Below are positions 1 through 5,181 of a stretch of 5,181 nt of DNA, in pieces. Origin of the DNA: Planctomycetota bacterium (GTDB lineage: Bacteria > Planctomycetota > UBA11346); NCBI GenBank assembly GCA_947440715.1, contig CANETI010000208.1:1-5181 (forward strand), given 5' to 3'. Made by a program: the position numbers and the translations under genes. The notes beneath the pieces are model-generated. The model did no database searches, was not told the origin of the DNA, and saw nothing but the letters and a program-made list of their open reading frames with translations. Within the stretch, counting starts at the first letter, position 1, and each line of letters begins with the position of its first letter.

Positions 1-538
1 CAAAGTCAGAAGCGGTTTTTAACTTGGTAAAGGCCGAAGTTTGCTGATCCATCGCTACGACTGCGGGATCAGGACCAGTCGTGGTTAATGCGTCGAGCTC
101 AAATTTATCGAGCAGTTTTCCCGTTTGCGCTTGTTCACATTTTCCTAATGCGCGCGCTAAGTCATCAATCGTGTCGGACGTTATGCGATTATTGTCGCGC
201 CGAATGCCGCTGAGCCATTGTCCGGTATAGGGATTGAGCCACAGCCCTTGGCGAAAAATGCGCAGCTGATCAATAAAATTAAGGTGATTAGTCAGATAAT
301 GTAGCCATCGTTGATGCAGCAAATCTTTGAGCGGTTTAGGCTTGAGTGTCAACCATGGTTTCGTGGCTGAAAAATGCCGTAGCGCCACATCGAAATGACC
401 AAATGGAGCCGATAATATTTCGCCCGTATACGGATCAATCCAACCACGCCCATCCATGGTATTTAAACGAAATGCCGGATCTTTCTCGAGTGCCAATAGC
501 ACCCAATCAGGTAAACGAATTGGCTTTGATGTCGACAT
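1..538 (-). CDS. Partial gene: protein with duplicated W-[IL]-[DN]-PYTG module, function unknown
   Basis: I translated this open frame by hand. It runs from an ATG at 538 to the window edge without a stop, giving 179 residues; the 3' end is missing. The start is supported by GGAG eight bases upstream and by lying just after the stop of the oxidoreductase gene. No signal peptide or membrane segment is visible, so the visible part looks cytoplasmic. Two related modules occur: W12 followed by GWIDPYTGE at residues 32-40, and W78 followed by GLWLNPYTGQ at 98-107. Each is followed by an amphipathic stretch with similar spacing of Ala, Leu and Arg (ALRHF near 52-56, LARAL near 127-131). From about residue 132 the sequence becomes polar (Gln, Thr, Lys, Asp), resembling a linker to a domain outside the window. 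I do not recognise the family well enough to assign a function. A multidomain signalling protein is possible but is only a guess. Confidence 0.85.
   Translation of the reverse strand, partial: MSTSKPIRLPDWVLLALEKDPAFRLNTMDGRGWIDPYTGEILSAPFGHFDVALRHFSATKPWLTLKPKPLKDLLHQRWLHYLTNHLNFIDQLRIFRQGLWLNPYTGQWLSGIRRDNNRITSDTIDDLARALGKCEQAQTGKLLDKFELDALTTTGPDPAVVAMDQQTSAFTKLKTASDF
146..511 (-). repeat. Two divergent protein-level repeats with a W-[IL]-[DN]-P-Y-T-G core
   Basis: Within the partial gene, residues about 10-57 (bases 511-368) and about 76-131 (bases 313-146) align as two copies of one module. The shared frame is W12/W78, then 20 or 21 residues, then W33/W100 followed directly by [IL]-[DN]-P-Y-T-G-[EQ]. 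A helix-like stretch with conserved Leu, Ala and Arg positions follows. Distance between the two core tryptophans is 67 residues. The copies are not obviously similar at DNA level, so this is an old duplication of a folding unit and not a recent tandem repeat. The copy limits are approximate. Confidence 0.65.
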
Positions 539-546
539 GAGCAGCG

Positions 547-550
547 CTCC
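547..550 (-). promoter_or_regulatory. Ribosome binding site (GGAG) for the PYTG-module gene
   Basis: On the minus strand the sequence reads GGAG, then eight bases, then ATG at 538. This is a good Shine-Dalgarno match at normal spacing. It decides the start of the partial gene. It lies in the 26-base gap after the TAG stop of the oxidoreductase, which has no visible terminator, so the two genes are probably co-transcribed. By contrast, the oxidoreductase and the pilin-like gene have no comparable motif. Confidence 0.7.
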
Positions 551-564
551 AGGTTGGCCGGAAG

Positions 565-3378
565 CTACACCGACTTACGCGCGTTGGCAGTGTCGTGGTG
601 AACTGCCGCACTTAAGCGAGTGGCATGCGGGCCGCGGACTTGGTTAAGACGCTCTCGAAATGCGAGCCATAAATGCTGATAGGTCCGCCCGCTTGCTGCA
701 CCGATAGCCAAAGCGCACGTGGTGCTGGTGGTGATTCCAGTCGTCGCTTCCGAGGCGGCGGCTTCAGCACCTTCGCGTGCACAAGCGCCGTTCGTTAGTT
801 GTGGCGTGGTCCAACCTTTGTCGCCAGCCATCCCGCAACACCCGGCAGATTGGGGAATAATGGGTGTGCCGAGCGCGGCAGTCGCCGTGGTTAAACTGCT
901 GACCCAATTATGCCGGTGTTCACTGCAGGTTGGATGAACGAGTACGGCGGCCTGCCCTGGACGCAAAACGCCTGCAGCGGTGAGTCGCGGCAATAATAAT
1001 TCGCTGACCACGGCAGCCGGTGATAAACGACGCATGGCCTGCCAACGTGGACGTTCGTCGTCGGTAAGTTGCATCTCAATGTCATCCCATTGCCCAGCAC
1101 AGGTGCTGGTATCAGTGACTAAAATGGTACCGGGTCGACTGCTGGCGAGTACGGCGGTAATGGTGCGTCGTAGCATCGTTGTGGCAGCTTCAGGAAATCC
1201 TTTAGAGGCATATGGCTGTCCACAACACATATTGTTTACGCCTTCCGGAACAATTAATCCTATGCCAGCGGCCTGACAACAATCCGCAAGTGCAGCAGCC
1301 AATGACCCAGGTCCCATCATACGACTGATGCAGGTGGGGAAATAAACGATCGTAGGCGCATCGCCTCGTGCTTGCGGCCAAATAGTTGGTAAAGCCGCAG
1401 CTGGCGGCGGCAGCGGTACTGAGGATCTCGGTAGATGTTTTATCGCGGTGAATTGTGCGAGACGTAATCCAAGCCGCGTGGCGCCAGTGATAAAATCCCA
1501 GTAATCAGTCGAGGCTAACGCCAATCGCTGTTGCCAACGTGGTCGTTTTGCTGCGCGCTCTAAACGAACTAAATCTCCGGTATTAATATGTACTGGACAT
1601 GCGGTTTCGCACATGCCGTCTGCCGCACAGGTATTTAATCCACGCTCTTCCCAGGCAGCTGTAATTGCCGATGCATCTAAACCGTGGCGTGCCACCGCTC
1701 GTAGCGCTGCGATTCGTTGACGTGGGCTATAAGTAACATCGCGACTTGGACAAACCGGTTCGCAAAATCCGCATTCAATGCAGCGATCAACCGTTGGATG
1801 CACGGCGGGCAAGGTTTTTAAATGTTTCAGATGGGCTTGCGGATCGTCCGTTAATAATACGCCGGGATTTAAAATAGCGTGCGGATCAAGCAGCGCTTTA
1901 ATCCGGCGCATGTAACCAACGGCAGCTGACCCCCACTGTTTTTCGACAAAGGGAGCCATGTTACGACCGGTGCCGTGTTCGGCTTTTAAATGGCCGCCTA
2001 ATCCCAATACCGCATCGACCATGGCCGACATGAATTGGTCGTAGCGCTTCACTTCTTCAGGTCGTGATAAATCAGGGGTGAGGGTAAAATGTAAATTGCC
2101 ATCTTTTGCATGGCCAAAAATAACCGCGTCATCATAGCCATGATCGGCGAAACAGCGGCGCAGCGCCCGTACGCCATCCGCTAATAATTCGACCGGGAAA
2201 GTGACGTCTTCAATGACCACCGCCGTACCAGCGGCACGCACGGCACCAACGGATGGAAACAAGCCTTTACGAATTTTCCAATACGCTGCCTGCACGGTGG
2301 CATCGCGGGTAAATGTCGCAGGCGCACATAGGGCACAAGCGAGTAATAATGGCGCCGCTGCGGCAACGCGCTCCATAAGCTGGGATTCGTCCGCTTCTTG
2401 AAACTCAACTAATAATGCGGCCGGTTCACCAGTTGGCAGGTCGTGCGGCAACGATGCGGCAACACGGCGCAAGGCCACGGCATCTAATAATTCAATGGCC
2501 CGTGCGCCGATAGCGGCGAGTGGTGCCACCGTGCGACTAGCTTCATCGATATCGCTAAATAATAACCACGCAGTCGCGCGGAACCGTGGGAGGGGAAGCG
2601 TGCGTAACGTGACCGACGCGATAAAGGCCAGTGTCCCTTCACTACCGACGATGAGCTTCTCTAGCATTTTTACGGGCAAATCACAATCGATTAACGCATT
2701 GAGGCTATAACCAACGGTATTTTTTGTGGTAAATGCCTGGCGTATTTGCGCTGGTAAAGTGGGATGAGTTGCCAATTCCGCCGCGAGCGCCGCTAAATCG
2801 GCATGTAATTGTGGGTGCTCGTGTTTGAAGCGTTCATCAGCGTCCTGAGCGCCCGTATCAATTATGGCGCCATCGCTCAGCAATAAACGCATTCCCGTGA
2901 CGGTGTGATAACTATTTTCAATCACCCCACAGCACATGCCCGAAGCATTATTCGCAACAATGCCACCCATTTCAGCTGCTTGAATACTGGCCGGGTCTGG
3001 ACCAATGCGGCGTCCATGCGGCGCTAATGCGGCATTGACCCACGCTCCAACGGCACCCGGTTCACAAGTGACAGCATGCGCATCAGCGGCAACCGTGATG
3101 CCGCGTAAGTGACGACTCACGACAATTAAAATACCATCGGTAACCGCTTGACCAGATAAGCTCGTCCCGCCTGCGCGAAAACAAACCGGCACGCGCTCAG
3201 CTGTCGCAATTGCTAACACCGCCCGCACATCATCACTGGTACGAGGAATCACCACCACGCGTGGCAATAATAAATAAATACTCGCGTCAGATGCCCATTG
3301 CGAACGATCAACCAGGGAATCGAGCACTTGCTCGGCACCAACGGCAATACGCAGACGGCCAATTAACGGGTCATTCAT
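565..3378 (-). CDS. dld: FAD and Fe-S D-lactate dehydrogenase (Dld-II type fused oxidoreductase)
   Basis: This 937-aa protein fuses a flavin dehydrogenase to a GlpC/LldE-like Fe-S module, the architecture of quinone-linked D-lactate dehydrogenases of about 930-940 aa. The likely reaction is D-lactate to pyruvate with electrons to the quinone pool, at the inner membrane face. No transmembrane segment is seen. The FAD-binding domain spans about 35-260, with FRAGGTSLSGQ (67-77), MGGIVANNASG (137-147) and VGSEGTL (244-250). The FAD-oxidase C domain spans about 260-510, with GHAKDGNLH (422-430), EHGTGR (467-472) and LDPHAILNPG (497-506). Two 4Fe-4S motifs follow: C533, C536, C539, C543 and C584, C590, C594. 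Two cysteine-rich CCG domains close the protein: PTC683 with CCG 718-720, and PTC818 with CCG 847-849. All expected motifs are intact. The ATG at 3378 is chosen because the upstream frame meets a TAG with no start between; no Shine-Dalgarno is visible. Glycolate or 2-hydroxyglutarate as substrate cannot be excluded, so the symbol rests on family architecture. Confidence 0.93.
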   Translation of the reverse strand: MNDPLIGRLRIAVGAEQVLDSLVDRSQWASDASIYLLLPRVVVIPRTSDDVRAVLAIATAERVPVCFRAGGTSLSGQAVTDGILIVVSRHLRGITVAADAHAVTCEPGAVGAWVNAALAPHGRRIGPDPASIQAAEMGGIVANNASGMCCGVIENSYHTVTGMRLLLSDGAIIDTGAQDADERFKHEHPQLHADLAALAAELATHPTLPAQIRQAFTTKNTVGYSLNALIDCDLPVKMLEKLIVGSEGTLAFIASVTLRTLPLPRFRATAWLLFSDIDEASRTVAPLAAIGARAIELLDAVALRRVAASLPHDLPTGEPAALLVEFQEADESQLMERVAAAAPLLLACALCAPATFTRDATVQAAYWKIRKGLFPSVGAVRAAGTAVVIEDVTFPVELLADGVRALRRCFADHGYDDAVIFGHAKDGNLHFTLTPDLSRPEEVKRYDQFMSAMVDAVLGLGGHLKAEHGTGRNMAPFVEKQWGSAAVGYMRRIKALLDPHAILNPGVLLTDDPQAHLKHLKTLPAVHPTVDRCIECGFCEPVCPSRDVTYSPRQRIAALRAVARHGLDASAITAAWEERGLNTCAADGMCETACPVHINTGDLVRLERAAKRPRWQQRLALASTDYWDFITGATRLGLRLAQFTAIKHLPRSSVPLPPPAAALPTIWPQARGDAPTIVYFPTCISRMMGPGSLAAALADCCQAAGIGLIVPEGVNNMCCGQPYASKGFPEAATTMLRRTITAVLASSRPGTILVTDTSTCAGQWDDIEMQLTDDERPRWQAMRRLSPAAVVSELLLPRLTAAGVLRPGQAAVLVHPTCSEHRHNWVSSLTTATAALGTPIIPQSAGCCGMAGDKGWTTPQLTNGACAREGAEAAASEATTGITTSTTCALAIGAASGRTYQHLWLAFRERLNQVRGPHATRLSAAVHHDTANARKSV

Positions 3379-3437
3379 AGCGAAGCATGGTGGAAGCTCG
3401 ACCGCCTGACGCTAGTGCCCATCGGCGCGCAATAAAC

Positions 3438-3482
3438 AAAAAGGCACCTCGTTAGCTGGCGTGGCTAGCGAGGTGCCCTTTT
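3438..3482 (-). terminator. Factor-independent terminator of the pilin-like operon
   Basis: Between the pilin-like stop (3521) and the oxidoreductase start (3378), bases 3443-3456 and 3464-3477 pair into a 14-bp stem with one G-U wobble and a 7-base loop. The outer nine pairs, GGCACCTCG with CGAGGTGCC, are perfect and GC-rich. On the minus strand the stem is followed by TTTTTGTTT, a typical terminator tract, so it ends transcription coming from the pilin-like genes. On the plus strand it is followed only by CTTTTG, so termination in that direction would be weak; no plus-strand gene needs it. The remaining 60 bases up to the oxidoreductase start show no convincing -35/-10 pair. Confidence 0.9.
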
Positions 3483-3520
3483 GAATTTTCTGGTGTCGTA
3501 AAGACGATTAGAACATGGAA

Positions 3521-4561
3521 TTAGTAATGAGTCGGTTCCTGTAATAAGCGCTGAATCCAACGAATGGTGCCAACTGGATTTTTTACCCACGTTTGGGTTC
3601 GACGACTATTGCCACTCCAGGTATGGCCAGAGTTTGGCGGGAACGCGACATAGTGTTCGTGGTATGGTGCAATCTCGCCATGAATATTATGATAAGATGT
3701 CTCTAATACGGCAGCGCTCCATTCGATACGATACCACAAACGAATTTCGCCTGCACGAAGCGTGTTAAAATAAGTCTGGTCGCCATTAAAATAAGGCTCC
3801 ATACCGGCATCTTTGACGTCTTGCCAGTCTTTAAATCCTTCCGATTGTCCGGCGCCACAGGTGAGGACGAAGGTTGCTGGACCATCGCGGTAAACGCGAA
3901 ACCATGATCGACCCGCCGATTGCACAACAGGCCGTTTATCGCCTTTTCTATGCTCGGTGTACAATGGTGCCATCCCGGATTTCATCGGGTGACCTGCGCT
4001 GGTCCTAGAATTCGGATCCCATTTGTTTGACGTCGCAGGCTGCGGATCTGGATTAAACATGACGGGGAAACAATAATCGGGACTACTGGGATTACGATCC
4101 ATAGGATTATAAGCAGCACTGAGAGCTGTCGCATAAGGTGGAATGGCCATGCGATACATCGGACAACGAACGGCACCTCCAATGTCGGGCCATTTTTTAC
4201 TACCCGGTGTAAATAATTGTTTCCCATCACGATCTTTGGGACCGATTTCTCCATCTCGTACATCAAGCCAGCCGAAGGCCTCGTCATGCACAAGCTGTCC
4301 TCCTTTAAGGGCGGACTTCGAATTGCTGGGCGTGGTGTAATCCCAGCGATCCCACCCGAGACGTGAAGATTCTTGTACGTAATTACAAGCAGCAGCCAAC
4401 ATAATCTTAGCTTGCGCATATTGAAGGACGATGCGTGATTCTTCTACGTCGCTACGCATGCGCGTTAAGAAAGTCAGAGCCAGGGCGGCCAAGAGCGCAG
4501 AGACACCTGCGACAATAATTAAGATGGTACCTTGTCGATTTACAGAAGCCGTTGATTTCAT
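3521..4561 (-). CDS. Prepilin/pseudopilin-like protein (GspK/PilX-like N-terminus)
   Basis: The 346-aa product starts with a short basic leader ending in NRQG (residues 8-11), a plausible prepilin peptidase site. Residues 12-33, TILIIVAG onward, form one strongly hydrophobic helix that ends at the basic TRMR (33-36). An amphipathic helix with acidic residues (37-55) then continues the pilin-like stalk. Position +5 after the putative cleavage is Ile and not Glu, as in GspK-type minor pseudopilins. The rest is a large Trp/Tyr/Pro-rich, presumably periplasmic or surface domain with cysteines at 59, 133, 164 and 235. It holds the motif FVLTCGAGQSEGFKDW at 231-246. The likely role is a minor component or cargo of a type II secretion or type IV pilus-like machine. 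The ATG overlaps the upstream stop as ATGA and lacks a good Shine-Dalgarno, which suggests translational coupling. The terminator just downstream ends the operon. The N-terminal assignment is firm; the exact role is inferred. Confidence 0.85.
   Translation of the reverse strand: MKSTASVNRQGTILIIVAGVSALLAALALTFLTRMRSDVEESRIVLQYAQAKIMLAAACNYVQESSRLGWDRWDYTTPSNSKSALKGGQLVHDEAFGWLDVRDGEIGPKDRDGKQLFTPGSKKWPDIGGAVRCPMYRMAIPPYATALSAAYNPMDRNPSSPDYCFPVMFNPDPQPATSNKWDPNSRTSAGHPMKSGMAPLYTEHRKGDKRPVVQSAGRSWFRVYRDGPATFVLTCGAGQSEGFKDWQDVKDAGMEPYFNGDQTYFNTLRAGEIRLWYRIEWSAAVLETSYHNIHGEIAPYHEHYVAFPPNSGHTWSGNSRRTQTWVKNPVGTIRWIQRLLQEPTHY
4558..4561 (-). promoter_or_regulatory. ATGA stop/start overlap coupling the pilin-like pair
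   Basis: On the minus strand the upstream gene's TGA (4560-4558) overlaps the ATG (4561-4559) of the pilin-like gene. Only a weak GGA lies in front of that ATG. Reinitiation by ribosomes finishing the upstream frame is the natural reading, and it would hold the two products in a fixed ratio. Confidence 0.75.
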
Positions 4562-5181
4562 GGTGTATCCAAGTGAGGGTCATTTGAAGCGCTACTCGCA
4601 TTGTCCCAATTTGCCCATCCGGTGGTCGGTTTTCGCTGCATGCGAGCGCCACGCAGCGTTGTTCCGAGTCCCGTCCATGAAAGTTCAATAACTTCACCAT
4701 TAAAACTATTAGTTTGGCGAATGCGGGCGATCGCTACATGGCGTGAATTTTTAACGTAGCGTCCAAGGCCAGTTTCGGTGACCGGCCAGTGCTGAGGGAT
4801 TTCCGCCATCATTTTCTGGGGAAAATTCACATGGCGATAATACCATTGCAAACCATCTCTTATGTCAAATTTACTTTGGTCTGGGTCGTCCTTCCAGGCT
4901 TGGTAATCAGACGAATATTTCGTGTAGCACCATTCAAGTAATTTTTGACTATTTGGTGGTGTATCGATTACTCCTTCCTCTTTTTGGCCCCAATCATTAG
5001 GAGACTCCGGATTTAAATACCCCCATGAGGTTGCGTAGGTTTGGCGATAGATACCACGGACGGTTCGTTGATTTCCATCGAAATTGCAAAAGTCATATCG
5101 ACTTTGATCCCATGGAACCACAGCCATAAATGCCAATCCGCCTTCATTTTTATTACCGCTGGTCTTGTAGTATCCGTAGAG
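4558..5181 (-). CDS. Partial gene: C-terminal part of an aromatic-rich, probably exported protein
   Basis: The frame is open from the window edge at 5181 to a TGA at 4560-4558, giving the last 207 residues; the 5' end is outside. A TTG at 5136 could be taken as a start, but the frame continues upstream without a stop, so an internal codon is more likely. The visible part has no hydrophobic helix. It is rich in Trp (10) and Tyr (13), with two cysteines (in DFCNF and EWCY). A beta-strand-like stretch near the end contains HVAIARIRQ and GEVIELSW. I recognise no catalytic motif or family. Its 4-base overlap with the pilin-like gene, and a similar aromatic, extracellular-looking composition, suggest a sister pilin-like protein whose hydrophobic N-terminus lies beyond 5181. 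That is inference from context only. Confidence 0.82.
   Translation of the reverse strand, partial: LYGYYKTSGNKNEGGLAFMAVVPWDQSRYDFCNFDGNQRTVRGIYRQTYATSWGYLNPESPNDWGQKEEGVIDTPPNSQKLLEWCYTKYSSDYQAWKDDPDQSKFDIRDGLQWYYRHVNFPQKMMAEIPQHWPVTETGLGRYVKNSRHVAIARIRQTNSFNGEVIELSWTGLGTTLRGARMQRKPTTGWANWDNASSASNDPHLDTP

Noticed and set aside
346..647. Two short plus-strand open frames (346-540 and 456-647)
   Set aside because: They are antisense to the PYTG-module gene, which has a good ribosome binding site and internal protein repeats. One of them also runs into the oxidoreductase 3' end.
980..3300. Recurring TAATAAT motif on the plus strand across the oxidoreductase region
   Set aside because: Each checked copy is the reverse complement of consecutive TTA or TTG leucine codons in Leu-Leu runs (for example in ELLLPR, VLLTD, ELLDA). 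TTA is a common Leu codon throughout this gene, so no repeat or regulatory array is needed.
3371..3388. A five-codon minus-strand open frame (ATG at 3388, TGA at 3373-3371) overlapping the oxidoreductase start
   Set aside because: It has no ribosome binding site, is extremely short and is expected by chance. A regulatory leader peptide cannot be supported from sequence alone.
3982..4419. A 145-codon open frame on the minus strand, shifted relative to the pilin-like gene
   Set aside because: It lies wholly inside the pilin-like gene in another frame and has no ribosome binding site. Its product shows no recognisable domain, whereas the host frame has a clear pilin-type N-terminus.
4558..5136. 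A complete 192-aa gene starting at TTG 5136
   Set aside because: The frame stays open upstream to the window edge and no Shine-Dalgarno precedes the TTG, so the gene is better treated as truncated by the window.
1..5181. CRISPR arrays, tRNA or rRNA genes, insertion sequences and attachment sites
   Set aside because: No regularly spaced direct repeats, cloverleaf-like sequence, transposase-like frame or terminal inverted repeats were seen. The only notable inverted repeat is the terminator at 3438-3482.

Overview
All genes in this window lie on the minus strand, so the functional reading direction is from base 5181 down to base 1. Four protein genes are supported. Two run off the window edges: one lacks its 5' end at base 5181, the other its 3' end at base 1.

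Layout in reading order. (1) 5181-4558 is the C-terminal 207 residues of an aromatic-rich protein of unknown function. (2) 4561-3521 is a 346-aa prepilin/pseudopilin-like protein with a short basic leader and one N-terminal hydrophobic helix. It overlaps the previous gene by the four bases ATGA, so the two form a translationally coupled pair. (3) A strong factor-independent terminator (3482-3438) closes that unit. (4) 3378-565 is a complete 937-aa FAD plus Fe-S oxidoreductase of the D-lactate dehydrogenase (Dld-II) type. (5) After 26 untranslated bases with a good GGAG ribosome binding site, a second gene starts at 538 and leaves the window. Its visible 179 residues contain two divergent copies of a module built around W-[IL]-[DN]-P-Y-T-G-[EQ].

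Organism: no ribosomal RNA or marker gene is present, so this is inference. Unconventional prepilin-like proteins (a GT-I-L-I-I type helix without Glu at +5, followed by a long Trp/Tyr-rich domain) in small operons are a habit of the PVC superphylum (Planctomycetota, Lentisphaerota, Verrucomicrobiota and relatives). The roughly balanced base composition and free use of the TTA leucine codon do not contradict this. Confidence in that placement is modest.

How the genes work together: there appear to be two separate units. The pilin-like pair would act at the cell envelope, as part of a type II secretion or type IV pilus-like assembly whose other genes lie beyond 5181. The oxidoreductase would sit on the cytoplasmic face of the membrane, oxidising a 2-hydroxy acid (most likely D-lactate) and passing electrons through its Fe-S clusters to quinone. 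The W-x-P-Y-T-G gene is probably co-transcribed with it. Nothing visible shows a functional link between the two units.
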